Assembly: GCA_012960535.1 (NCBI GenBank)
Contig: DUBB01000043.1
Location: 136,497 to 200,496 of the forward strand
Direction of reading: 5' to 3'
DNA from: Gammaproteobacteria bacterium
GTDB lineage: Bacteria > Pseudomonadota > Gammaproteobacteria > Pseudomonadales > Azotimanducaceae
DNA: 64,000 bases
Shown here: positions 1-8,187 of the stretch, one piece after another
Layout of the letters: each line of letters starts with the position of its first letter
How positions within the stretch are numbered: position 1 is the stretch's first letter
The notes under the pieces: model-generated
Database searches by the model: none
What the model saw: only the letters and a program-made list of their open reading frames with translations
Told to the model about the DNA's origin: nothing
Program-made: the position numbers and the translations under genes

Positions 1-431
1 TAACGGGGAAAGTCCTAACGCGAGGACTAAGCAGATCCGGCAAAAACGGTTTTCCATGTTTTACTTCCCTGGTACGATAGCAGCCTGAAGTGACTCCTAT
101 TTCTAGCTATTTTTAGCTATCCCTATCCCTATGCTAACTCTCTACAATAGGTTCTTGCACTAGAAATAGCCGCAAATCTACTTGTAGAATCGATCACACT
201 ATCTGCGTCTGGGTGCCAGTTAATTCTGAATTACCGTCCATCTGATCACAATGGAGATCCAAGATTCCAGAAACCTTAGCGCGATCAACTGCCGTCAACC
301 CAGCTAGTATAACCATACCGATGGTTGCAATTTATTTTGATCGAGGGGTACATTAACAATATGAAATACCTGCTGGCATCGATTCATAGTTAATTCAGTG
401 GACTTATACAGGTTAATGAAGGAGGTAATTA
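1..431. other. Left-edge non-coding stretch
   Basis: No convincing gene is seen on either strand. There is a short run of related pentamers and hexamers (CTATTT, AGCTAT, CCCTAT) around 98-132. The only functional element recognised is a strong ribosome binding site (GGAGGT, 421-426) for the VOC gene that follows. A promoter for that gene presumably lies here but no clear -35/-10 pair was seen. Confidence 0.5.
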
Positions 432-1268
432 ATGAACAGATACGATCGCACAACGGGCGATGTTGGCAATATCATGTCCCTTGAACATGTCAATTTAACG
501 GTTCCCAATCAAAATACTGCGCTCTCCTTTTACTGCAGGGCACTTGGCTTGACTCGAGATCCCATTATCGATTTTGGCACCCATAACCTCTGGATCAATG
601 CCGGAGACGAGCAATTTCATCTACCAACGGGACCGGCCCAGATAATAAGAGGCGTAATTGGGCTGGTCGTTCCTGACTTAGCACAGTTGGCAGCGCGCCT
701 AACCCGCGCTAAAAAAGGACTTGCTGATACAAAATTTGCTTTCAAGGTTCATGTAAACCACATTATGGTAACCTGCCCCTGGGGCAACCGCATCCGTTGC
801 CATTCACCAGCAGGCTTTAACGGCATGAACCTGGGAATGCCCTATATCGAACTTGATGTTGCCAATGGCACAGCCAAAAGTATTTCAGACTTCTACTCGA
901 GAGTATTCAAAGCACCAGTCATGGAACGCAAGGCAGCGTGCAGCATTCAGATCGGAACAAGGCAGACTATCACATTCAAAGAAAGTCGCCGCGAGCAGAA
1001 GCCTTATGATGGACACCACATTGCCATTTATCTCGCGGATTTTTCCGGGCCACATACTCAACTGGAAAAAATGAACTTAATTACTGAAGAATCAGATGCG
1101 AACCAATACAGATTCGAAATGATCTGTAACAGGAAAGGAAAACCTGTTTACCAGATTGAGCATGAAGTCCGCAGCCTGCACCATCCCCTGCATGGTCGGA
1201 GCCTGGTTAACAGAAATGCAAATCAATCCTTCTTCAACTATCGAAAAGGTTTTGACTTTCACAGCTGA
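432..1268 (+). CDS. VOC-superfamily (glyoxalase/extradiol dioxygenase fold) protein
   Basis: The 278-residue protein reads as two betaalphabeta-beta-beta (VOC) modules. Residues ~16-95 begin with a typical LEHVNLTVP strand, and a second module starts near residue 137 (MPYIELDVANG). The C-terminal part (RIEHEVRSL-like, LVNRN) resembles a group of uncharacterised two-module VOC proteins. VOC proteins use a divalent metal for isomerisation, epimerisation or ring cleavage, but metal ligands could not be placed with confidence, so no reaction is assigned. The ATG start is supported by an excellent GGAGGT site five bases upstream. A thioesterase gene follows 86 bases later on the same strand and may be cotranscribed. 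A minus-strand ORF over its 3' end is taken to be a shadow. Confidence 0.75.
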   Translation: MNRYDRTTGDVGNIMSLEHVNLTVPNQNTALSFYCRALGLTRDPIIDFGTHNLWINAGDEQFHLPTGPAQIIRGVIGLVVPDLAQLAARLTRAKKGLADTKFAFKVHVNHIMVTCPWGNRIRCHSPAGFNGMNLGMPYIELDVANGTAKSISDFYSRVFKAPVMERKAACSIQIGTRQTITFKESRREQKPYDGHHIAIYLADFSGPHTQLEKMNLITEESDANQYRFEMICNRKGKPVYQIEHEVRSLHHPLHGRSLVNRNANQSFFNYRKGFDFHS

Positions 1269-1354
1269 TATCTCTTTCATTGGCAAGAAAGACCCTGCTG
1301 TAACGGGCCCAAAATAACCTAAAGTACCATCCACAAACTGAATATTGAGCATCG

Positions 1355-2200
1355 ATGAACGCCCTTGACCAAGCTACTGAAATTACTGAAGTACCGGCTC
1401 ATCGCGATGACGATGCTTCAGATCAGGTTAAATTATATGACGTTACTATTTCATCTGACTGGAATGTCATGATTGGACCCAATGGCGGCTACATTGCAGC
1501 CATTTTGTTAAAGGCTATGAAAAGCAGCATAAACGCTAAACCGACCCGTTCTATCACAGTACATTTCCTGTCAGCATCGACGCCTGGCCGCGCGCAGCTA
1601 AGAATCGAAATCCTCAAGCAGGGCCGTTCTCTATCAACCTGCACGGGTCTCCTGACCCAAGGCAAGCGAACTATTGCAGTCGCAACTGCCACCTTTGCTG
1701 GACAACGTCTGGCTATTGATTTCTGCGATCTGCAGATGCCAGACGTACTGCCACCGGAGCAGATTCCAGTCATATCCAGAATGAATCCTGACTCGCCGCA
1801 TTTTGTACCTTTTCGGAAGCACTACGACCAACGCCTTGCCGTAGGTGCCATCCCTCCGGATAACAATGGCAGTGGGTTAGTGGGTGGCTGGACTCGTTTC
1901 AAATACCCACGTGCCTTCGATGATCTCGCTATCCTGGCAATTTCTGATTCATGGTTTCCCAGTGTCAGCGCCAGGCATACATCCGAGAACCTGCAGGCAC
2001 CCACCATCGATCACACCGTGCATATTCTTGCAGACCTACCGCTGGCTACCGTTAACGAGGATGACTTCTTACTGGTTGAATTTTCTACCCAGATTGCGGC
2101 ACAAGGCTACCTGGTGGAGAACGGGCGTATCTGGGCACGGACCGGTCAATTATTGGCTACATCACGGCAACTGGCGGTCATGCTACCTCAGAATAATTAA
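1355..2200 (+). CDS. Acyl-CoA thioesterase family protein (double hotdog)
   Basis: The 281-residue protein matches the TesB-like/thioesterase-superfamily architecture. An N-terminal hotdog domain contains the conserved GPNGGYIAAILLKAM turn (about residues 42-56) and a strand beginning SITVHFLS (about 67-74). A second, weaker hotdog domain follows in the C-terminal half. Members hydrolyse acyl-CoA to free acid and CoA in the cytoplasm. Chain-length preference cannot be read from sequence. The start has only a weak upstream ribosome site. Its neighbours are a VOC protein upstream and a convergent GPH-type transporter downstream, 50 bases away. Together with the acyl-CoA synthetase at 3820 it fits a local fatty acyl or aromatic acyl-CoA theme. 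Confidence 0.75.
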   Translation: MNALDQATEITEVPAHRDDDASDQVKLYDVTISSDWNVMIGPNGGYIAAILLKAMKSSINAKPTRSITVHFLSASTPGRAQLRIEILKQGRSLSTCTGLLTQGKRTIAVATATFAGQRLAIDFCDLQMPDVLPPEQIPVISRMNPDSPHFVPFRKHYDQRLAVGAIPPDNNGSGLVGGWTRFKYPRAFDDLAILAISDSWFPSVSARHTSENLQAPTIDHTVHILADLPLATVNEDDFLLVEFSTQIAAQGYLVENGRIWARTGQLLATSRQLAVMLPQNN

Positions 2201-2250
2201 CCGAAAAAGACTGACTCTGATTTAACCCACCGGACTTTTCCACTGCGACT

Positions 2251-3651
2251 TCAACTTGCCTCCGATGCCGTTCTCGTGTTGATTTTTCGACGAATCCGGT
2301 CATGCTCGGTTGCATCCAGCGTGAACCTGGAAAATAAGATAGCACCAATGGTGTAACAAACCAGCGGTGACAGCCCATAAAGGCTTACCATGACCACTTG
2401 AACCGTCTGCGACTGCTGTACATTAGGTTCAAAGCCTGCAAACTGAAGAACATAACCGGTAACCAGTATCATCACGCCAATGGCACTTTTCTGAACAAAG
2501 TTGAAAGCAGCAAAATAGGAGCCTTCTTTTCGCTCACCCGTTAAATATTCGTCATAATCGATAATATCACTCTGCACTGAGGGCGCTATGGTTCCGCCGC
2601 AGCCCGCGGATAAACCTGCAAAGAAGGCGAGCACAAAAATCAATATCACTCGATGATCCATATTATCCAGGAAAGGTAATACAAACATGCCGCCAAAGGA
2701 TAATCCTGTCAGCATCATCGAAAATATCCACAGGGGAATTTTCCCTACCTTTTTTGAAAGAGGGATCCATAGGGGCACGGAAAATGTCGAAGGGATCATA
2801 TAGGACAAGATAATCAAGGGTGCCAGGGACGGCGCGCCGACAACATACTGAGCAACATAAAGCGTCAATATAGCAATCACGGCACTACCGATATTTTCGA
2901 TAAAGGTGACAACAATGACGAGTTTTGCATGAGGGTTCTGCCAAACATCTTTAAACGCCCCAAAAGGCGTCTGGCCAATACGTCCCTGATATTCTGGCCT
3001 TTCGCGCAGCCGATAAACGGCAAAACCAATCAGCAACATAGTCACCAGGGCTGCGATGGCACTGAGTTGAAAAGCGACCGATCGAACGCTTTGTTCGCTC
3101 TCCTGTTCGGCATTAATTAGCAGTTGCATGCTGATCAGGGCAATAATCGAACCAATGGTATAGGCCCCATGACGTAGCCCATACAGGCGGCTCCGTTCAT
3201 GGTAGTCATCCGTCAACTCAGCACCAAAAGACAGGTGCGGTACCATGAACAAAGTCATCGCCGAATAAAAACCAATCACGCCGATGCCCATCCACACCAC
3301 CAAAGCACTCGCACTGAGGCTCGCCGGTGGAGAGAAAACCATTACAAAAAACACGCCTATGGGTAAAATACTTGCTAGCAGCCAGACCCGTCTTCGCCCC
3401 ATGCTATGTCGAGTCTTATCACTGAAATAGCCCACCAGGGGATCAGATATGGCATCCCATACCCTTGATACCCCAAATATAGTGCCCATGACCGCCGGCG
3501 GAATCAGTAAAACATCTGTGGAGAACTTCATGATATATAGTCCTATCAACAGATACATGTAGCCGACACCAACGGTAGGTGTAGCATAGGATGCGATCAA
3601 TCCCCAACTAAGCCTTGCTGTCGGCGGATTCTTGTTTCCAAACTGCTGCAA
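2251..3651 (-). CDS. MFS transporter of the GPH (sugar/cation symporter) type
   Basis: The 466-residue integral membrane protein has about 12 hydrophobic segments. The signature region near residues 57-85 (SRVWDAISDPLVGYFSD followed by RRRVWLL) is the MFS_2/GPH family hallmark: an Asp in the motif, then a basic loop. Family members are cation-coupled symporters of glycosides, pentosides or hexuronides, though many marine relatives have unknown substrates. The start is a TTG with an AGGGA site seven bases upstream. An internal ATG is possible, but it would cut into the first membrane helix. It is divergent from the acyl-CoA synthetase at 3820, sharing a 168-base intergenic region. The substrate is not inferred. 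Confidence 0.85.
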   Translation of the reverse strand: MQQFGNKNPPTARLSWGLIASYATPTVGVGYMYLLIGLYIMKFSTDVLLIPPAVMGTIFGVSRVWDAISDPLVGYFSDKTRHSMGRRRVWLLASILPIGVFFVMVFSPPASLSASALVVWMGIGVIGFYSAMTLFMVPHLSFGAELTDDYHERSRLYGLRHGAYTIGSIIALISMQLLINAEQESEQSVRSVAFQLSAIAALVTMLLIGFAVYRLRERPEYQGRIGQTPFGAFKDVWQNPHAKLVIVVTFIENIGSAVIAILTLYVAQYVVGAPSLAPLIILSYMIPSTFSVPLWIPLSKKVGKIPLWIFSMMLTGLSFGGMFVLPFLDNMDHRVILIFVLAFFAGLSAGCGGTIAPSVQSDIIDYDEYLTGERKEGSYFAAFNFVQKSAIGVMILVTGYVLQFAGFEPNVQQSQTVQVVMVSLYGLSPLVCYTIGAILFSRFTLDATEHDRIRRKINTRTASEAS

Positions 3652-3819
3652 TCGTTTCCCTAAGCTAAACTAATGACGCCCCCACTTTGTCAGGAAACGA
3701 ATAACCATTCAAGAATTCTTTCATTTCAACTATGGATCAAATTTCGGTATCCTGTGTGCTTTGTTTTTTTGCTAGAATGGCGCGCCGGTGACCTGGTTCA
3801 TACAAAGGAGCTTTACTCG

Positions 3820-5460
3820 ATGACCATGCAACAAACTCCACTACTCATGTCTCGTATTGTTGGCAGGGGTGCACAAGTAGACCCGCAAGAAGAAATTGTC
3901 ACTCTGATGGCAGAAGGAACACACAGGCAGACCTTGAAAACTACCTGGCAGCGGGCTAATCAATTAGCAGGCGCATTAGCAGCTCTGGGAATAAAGCCGG
4001 GAGATAGAGTTGCCAGCTTCATGTGGAACAATTATCGCCACCTGGAACTGTACCAGGCAGTGCCTTCGATGGGCGCAGTGTTGCATACGCTGAATATCAG
4101 GCTCGGTTCAACTGACCTGGATTACATCATCAATCATGCTCAGGACAAGGTCATCTTTATAGACGAAGACTTACTGCCATTGCTCAATCCTCTGCTGGAC
4201 AAAATACCTTCAGTCAAGAAATTAGTCATCTGTCGCCATGGCGAAGGGGGTGAAACGACCTTTGCCGACACAGCCGACTATGAAGATTTCATTACAGGCC
4301 AGCCAATGACATATAACTGGCCAGACCTCGATGAAAACGCACCGATGGGCCTTTGCTATACCAGCGGCACCACAGGCAAACCCAAGGGCGTCATGTACAC
4401 AAACCGTTCTACCTACCTGCATACAATGGCTCAAGCCATGACGGATTCCATGAGCCTGTCAGCTTTGGATGCAGTCTGCGGTATCGTGCCGATGTTTCAC
4501 GCTATGGGATGGGGGATCCCCTTTACAGCCTCCATGCTCGGATGCAAACAGGTCATGCCGCACCGGTTCATGGATGCCGAACGTCTACTCACACTGATGT
4601 GCGAAGAAGAAGTGACCTTGTCTGCTGGTGTCCCCACCATCTGGCAGGGTATCAAGGCTGTTCTGGAAGCAAACCCAAGCAGATTTGACACTAACCATCT
4701 ATCTCGACTGACCTGCGGCGGTTCGGCACCACCGGTATCGATGATGCGCTGGTACTCGGAAAAACACAGTATCGAAATGATTCAAGGCTGGGGAATGACC
4801 GAAACTAATCCTCTGGGAACACTCTCACGGAAAGTCGCAAAACGCTCCCATCTGAAACTCAGTGAAGACCAGCAGTTCGAAAACATTGCAAAAGCAGGAC
4901 TATCAATTCCTGGTCTGGAAATTGAAATATTTGATGAGCACTGGAATCCTCTACCCCATGATGGGGAGGCCGTGGGCGAGCTTTTGATTCGCGGACCCTG
5001 GATCTGCTCCGAATATTATAATGATCCCCAGCCTGACAAATTCCACGAAGACTGGTTGATTACAGGCGATGTAGCAAAGATAGACCCGGAACAGTATCTG
5101 ATTATTGCAGATCGATCCAAAGATCTCATAAAATCGGGAGGCGAGTGGATTTCATCGGTAGACTTGGAGAACCACATAGTTTCACTGGAAGGCGTGCAGC
5201 AAGCTGCCGTGGTTGCACAACCCCACCCTAAATGGGATGAACGCCCGGTGGCATTAGTGATTCTTGTCGAAGGCACTAATGTAACGAAAGACCTGATTTT
5301 AGAACACTGTTCAGAAATTTTTGCTAAGTGGCAGCTTCCAGATGATGTCATCTTTGTACATGAGATCCCACTGACCTCCACCGGTAAGATCAATAAAAAG
5401 AATATTCGCGCTGACCTCGAAGCAGAGGGCTATCAGCTACCGGATCTCAGGCCGGACTAG
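3820..5460 (+). CDS. Long/medium-chain acyl-CoA synthetase (AMP-forming)
   Basis: This ANL-superfamily enzyme makes acyl-CoA from a carboxylic acid, ATP and CoA through an acyl-adenylate. The phosphate-binding loop (YTSGTTGKPKG) lies near residue 180, the GWGMTETNP motif near residue 323, and the hinge and C-terminal lid (TGDVAKID, DRSKDLIKSGGEW) are intact. The invariant C-terminal Lys is in STGKINKK. The chosen ATG gives 546 residues, the normal family size, and has an AAAGGAG ribosome site nine bases upstream. The reading frame is open back to 3673, but that extension looks non-homologous. The substrate is unknown. The enzyme resembles FadD-like medium/long-chain ligases such as the AlkK type. 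Confidence 0.9.
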   Translation: MTMQQTPLLMSRIVGRGAQVDPQEEIVTLMAEGTHRQTLKTTWQRANQLAGALAALGIKPGDRVASFMWNNYRHLELYQAVPSMGAVLHTLNIRLGSTDLDYIINHAQDKVIFIDEDLLPLLNPLLDKIPSVKKLVICRHGEGGETTFADTADYEDFITGQPMTYNWPDLDENAPMGLCYTSGTTGKPKGVMYTNRSTYLHTMAQAMTDSMSLSALDAVCGIVPMFHAMGWGIPFTASMLGCKQVMPHRFMDAERLLTLMCEEEVTLSAGVPTIWQGIKAVLEANPSRFDTNHLSRLTCGGSAPPVSMMRWYSEKHSIEMIQGWGMTETNPLGTLSRKVAKRSHLKLSEDQQFENIAKAGLSIPGLEIEIFDEHWNPLPHDGEAVGELLIRGPWICSEYYNDPQPDKFHEDWLITGDVAKIDPEQYLIIADRSKDLIKSGGEWISSVDLENHIVSLEGVQQAAVVAQPHPKWDERPVALVILVEGTNVTKDLILEHCSEIFAKWQLPDDVIFVHEIPLTSTGKINKKNIRADLEAEGYQLPDLRPD

Positions 5461-5553
5461 ACGGCCACCGCTGCCGGGAATAAGTTTGTCGAACATTAAT
5501 CATCGACCGAAGTCAGTAATTTCTGTATCGGGCGATTTTTAACGAGCCGAGAA

Positions 5554-5575
5554 TCAGGCCTGCGGTTCGGCCTGA
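5554..5575. terminator. Hairpin between convergent genes
   Basis: A 7-base-pair inverted repeat (TCAGGCC and GGCCTGA, 8-base loop) lies between the converging ends of the acyl-CoA synthetase (5460) and the small secreted protein gene (5592). No run of T follows on either strand, so intrinsic termination is only inferred from the position. Confidence 0.35.
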
Positions 5576-5591
5576 CTACCCTGTATCACCT

Positions 5592-6092
5592 CTATCGGTG
5601 CCGTCGATCACTGCGGTGCCTTCGATGCCCCGATGCATGGACACGATGCCGTCGCCGTGCATCAGGCCCAATGTACCAGACCGTGTCAGAGCCACGGTAA
5701 TATGAGTCCGGATAATAATAATCATCAAACTGTGAATGGTGGCCACCTCGGCCCTGCCTGTAACCTACTCGTACGACGATCGGACTGACCCAGCGCCGGT
5801 GGTTGCGATCATAACCACTGTAGTAATAAGACTGCGGTCGACCTGACTGGTACGCCCGTTGCGTTATGTGACTGCAGTAATGCTGTGTCTCACTAGGGTG
5901 GGTATCATATCGCCGAGTACCAAATCTTTTAGATCGTGATGCCATTATTTCGGCCGGTTCCACAACCCTGGGGCCAGCAGAGCCCTGTTCAGTCTCCGCT
6001 ACCTGATCAGACACCAAGATCCGTTCCGCGTGGCTATCCACCGTAAACACAAATGCAACAAGAAGAAAAAACAATCCTATCCCTGATTTCAT
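5592..6092 (-). CDS. Small secreted Tyr/His/Arg-rich protein of unknown function
   Basis: The 166-residue product begins with a clear Sec signal peptide: MKSGIG, a hydrophobic core FFLLVAFVFTV, and a probable cleavage after SHA near residue 22. The mature part is strongly biased, with repeated YYY, YYPDSYY, RRRHR and HRRHRSDRRHR tracts in the last 90 residues. It is therefore basic and probably unstructured, and could bind metal, nucleic acid or envelope polymer. No family was recognised. The ATG has a GAGGAT site about eight bases upstream. The gene stands alone between convergent and divergent neighbours. It is probably real, because the signal peptide, start signal and codon periodicity agree, but no function is proposed. 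Confidence 0.65.
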   Translation of the reverse strand: MKSGIGLFFLLVAFVFTVDSHAERILVSDQVAETEQGSAGPRVVEPAEIMASRSKRFGTRRYDTHPSETQHYCSHITQRAYQSGRPQSYYYSGYDRNHRRWVSPIVVRVGYRQGRGGHHSQFDDYYYPDSYYRGSDTVWYIGPDARRRHRVHASGHRRHRSDRRHR

Positions 6093-6209
6093 TACACTAT
6101 CCTCGCTGAAGGAAATCCTAATGTAACCCCTGCTACTTGAATGGAAACTGAACGGGCGACGACAGGCACAAAATTTGATCTAATAGCAGCCTTGTCTGTG
6201 AGGTCATAA

Positions 6210-6527
6210 ATGAGTAAAACTTTTAGCGTAGTCGCGTCTGTTGACGAAATACCAGAGGATGGACAACTCCGGGTTGTCATTGACGATATAGAAATATTAA
6301 TCTGTCACCATGCCCAGAGGTTCTATGCACTGGCATATTACTGTAGTCATGAGAACCTACCCCTGGAAGATGGGATGCTTGAAAACGGTTGTATTATCTG
6401 CCCCTATCATGGAGCCGAATTTTGCCTGAAAGACGGCAGTGTGCAAGCTTCACCGGCTTATGAGAACCTTAAAACCTATCCTCTGAAAATTATAGAAAAC
6501 ACTATTGCGATTTCGATTTCAAACTAA
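6210..6527 (+). CDS. Rieske [2Fe-2S] ferredoxin-like protein
   Basis: The 105-residue single-domain protein carries both Rieske cluster motifs: C45-S-H47 and C64-PY-H67-G, with the expected 16-residue gap between them. Small Rieske ferredoxins of this kind carry electrons to Rieske oxygenases or act as the small subunit of nitrite-reductase-like systems. No oxygenase subunit lies adjacent, so the partner is unknown. The TauD and P450 proteins elsewhere in the window do not normally use Rieske ferredoxins. A GAGGTC site precedes the ATG. It is divergent from the secreted protein gene at 6092. The fold assignment is firm; the role is open. Confidence 0.85.
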   Translation: MSKTFSVVASVDEIPEDGQLRVVIDDIEILICHHAQRFYALAYYCSHENLPLEDGMLENGCIICPYHGAEFCLKDGSVQASPAYENLKTYPLKIIENTIAISISN

Positions 6528-6599
6528 AACAGCCTTTCAACCAGAAAAATGGGCGTTGAATTAGAAGCTAGAATCTGGTGACTGACGACTCAAATAAAT

Positions 6600-6675
6600 C
6601 TTTTTCATGCCTTAAATAAAAACGCTTTTTTATGCTCTAAATAAAAATACCTTTTTATGCTCTAAATAAAAATAC
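6600..6675. repeat. AT-rich tandem repeat, three copies of 25-26 bp
   Basis: Three head-to-tail copies of a unit of the form CTTTTTATGCTCTAAATAAA plus AATAC run through this stretch (6600-6624, 6625-6650, 6651-6675). The first copy is the most diverged. Each junction brings an A5 run next to a T5-T6 run, so each could form a small A/T hairpin. The tract begins about 70 bases after the stop of the Rieske ferredoxin gene and may help end its transcript. Confidence 0.75.
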
Positions 6676-6729
6676 TTCCTACTCTCTCGTCTTTTGTGAG
6701 CGGATCCGGATGCCGCCTCTGCCGAGCCC

Positions 6730-6918
6730 TCATAAATCTGTGTATTCATCCTGAAGCGCTTTTTCCTGCTCAATATCAAGCGCACTTAGCGCCTCCATAT
6801 GAGCTGCAATGAAGGCTTCAGTATTTTCATAACGAGCCACCACATTACCTCGCCATATCACTACCAGACTTTCCTTATCCGTGTCCTTGAATACGCCCGT
6901 TTTCAATCGCTCATCCAT
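6730..6918 (-). CDS. Small hypothetical protein (62 aa)
   Basis: The short acidic protein has a compact predicted betabetaalphaalpha pattern: a strand pair SLVVIWRGNVVARYE, then a helix AFIAAHMEAL and a second helix rich in Glu. No family is recognised and there is no membrane segment. The ribosome site before the ATG is poor. It lies between two repeat tracts and is transcribed away from the hairpin-repeat array. Residue composition is protein-like rather than random, so it is kept at moderate confidence. It could be a small regulatory or accessory protein, but nothing supports a specific role. Confidence 0.4.
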   Translation of the reverse strand: MDERLKTGVFKDTDKESLVVIWRGNVVARYENTEAFIAAHMEALSALDIEQEKALQDEYTDL

Positions 6919-6943
6919 GCCAGTTCAGCCGAAACAAAGTCGG

Positions 6944-7173
6944 GTTAGTTTACCTACCAGCCACAGGGGTTTCCTTGAAACCCTTATGAATCAGTTTACC
7001 TAGAAACTACAGGGGTTTCCTTGAAACCCTTAGAAGTCAGTTTATCGACCAGCTACCAGGGGTTTCCTTGAAACCCTTAGAAGTCAGTTTACCGACCAGC
7101 CACCAAGGGTTTCAATGAAACCCTTAGAAGTCAGTTTACCGACCAGCCACCAAGGGTTTCAATGAAACCCTTA
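6944..7173. repeat. Five-copy 46-47 bp tandem array with internal hairpin
   Basis: Five consecutive units end at 6986, 7032, 7079, 7126 and 7173, a period of 46 then 47 bases. Each contains TCAGTTTACC-like sequence followed by a stem of nine base pairs with a 3-base loop. In copies 4-5 the arms are AAGGGTTTC and GAAACCCTT with loop AAT. In copies 1-3 the left arm is AGGGGTTTC, which still pairs through a G-T wobble, with loop CTT. The array sits directly upstream of the LLM gene at 7261. Confidence 0.9.
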
Positions 7174-7260
7174 TGTAGAAATTTCCTATCCAGTACTTTG
7201 TTGATGCAGACGGCAGTCATCAATGTCACAATAGCGCTTTTCTTAAAGGATTAGCCCGCT

Positions 7261-8178
7261 ATGCAAATTGGACTCATGTTATCTGTTTCCGAAGATGTCA
7301 ATGGTACTATTGAGAATGTTGTTGAAAATGCCAAGGCTGCGGAGTTAGAAGGCTTTTCCAGCCTGTGGATGGCTAATATCTTTGGTCTCGATGCCATCAC
7401 TACACTGGCGCTTATCGGTCAGGCTACCAAATCAATCCTATTGGGAACAGCTGTTACACCCACTTATCCCAGACACCCCACAGCACTGGCGCAACAGGCC
7501 CTGACTACCGGCGCCGCCTGCCAAGGAAGATTCACGCTGGGCATTGGCCTGTCACATCAAGTGGTCATCGAGAATATGCTCGGACTCTCCTACAGCAAAC
7601 CAGCCAGGCACATGAGGGAGTACCTGGCGGTCCTGTTGCCGCTGCTTCGAGGCGAGACAGTTTCTCACCAGGGCGAACTCTATCAGGTAAATCAGATCAA
7701 GCTAGCCATGCCGGGGCAAACCGAAGTACCCACTCTGGTTGCCGCCCTCGGCCCAGTCATGCTGAAACTTGCTGGCCAACAGGCTCAGGGAACTATCACC
7801 TGGATGACCGGACCAAAGACTCTGGAAGAACATATAATCCCAACCATCAATGCAGCAGCAGCGGCAGCAGGGAAACCCAACGCCAGGATCGCCGCTGGAT
7901 TTCCGGTACTCATTACCAATAATGAAGCCGCTGCCCGAGAACAGATAGGGAAATCCCTGCAGATTTACGGCATGCTACCTTCTTATCGCGCCATGCTTGA
8001 CAGAGAAGGTATTGCGGGGCCACAAGATCTAGCTCTGGTAGGCAGTGAAACTTCTGTAAGGGGTGCCATGGCAAGACTTCGGGATCTGGGTGTCACCGAA
8101 TTCTGCGCAGCGATCAGTGCCGATAATGATGAAGAGCAGAATCGAACCCGGGCATTTCTGGCAAGCGAGTGCCATTAA
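7261..8178 (+). CDS. LLM-class (luciferase-like) F420- or flavin-dependent oxidoreductase
   Basis: The 305-residue protein has the bacterial-luciferase-like TIM-barrel signature. It shows an N-terminal strand MQIGLMLS, then EGFSSLWMANIFGLDA, LLGTAVTPTYPRHP and GRFTLGIGLSH near residues 90-105. These enzymes transfer hydride using F420 or reduced flavin in the cytoplasm. Sequence alone does not separate the two cofactors, but a complete F420 operon in the same window favours F420. The ATG has an AAAGGA site about ten bases upstream. The gene converges with another LLM gene only ten bases away on the other strand. The repeat array at 6944-7173 occupies most of its upstream region. Confidence 0.85.
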   Translation: MQIGLMLSVSEDVNGTIENVVENAKAAELEGFSSLWMANIFGLDAITTLALIGQATKSILLGTAVTPTYPRHPTALAQQALTTGAACQGRFTLGIGLSHQVVIENMLGLSYSKPARHMREYLAVLLPLLRGETVSHQGELYQVNQIKLAMPGQTEVPTLVAALGPVMLKLAGQQAQGTITWMTGPKTLEEHIIPTINAAAAAAGKPNARIAAGFPVLITNNEAAAREQIGKSLQIYGMLPSYRAMLDREGIAGPQDLALVGSETSVRGAMARLRDLGVTEFCAAISADNDEEQNRTRAFLASECH

Positions 8179-8187
8179 GCAGCCGTC

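Noticed and set aside
1092-1352. 86-codon minus-strand frame over the end of the VOC gene
   Set aside because: It overlaps the conserved C-terminal part of the plus-strand VOC protein and has no recognisable motif.
6210-6527. Rieske ferredoxin as partner of the CYP153-like P450
   Set aside because: P450s of that family use plant/adrenodoxin-type ferredoxins with four Cys ligands, not Rieske proteins, and the genes are 29 kb apart.
6944-7173. CRISPR array
   Set aside because: The repeated unit is the whole period. There are no unique spacers, and the unit contains a perfect stem in each copy.
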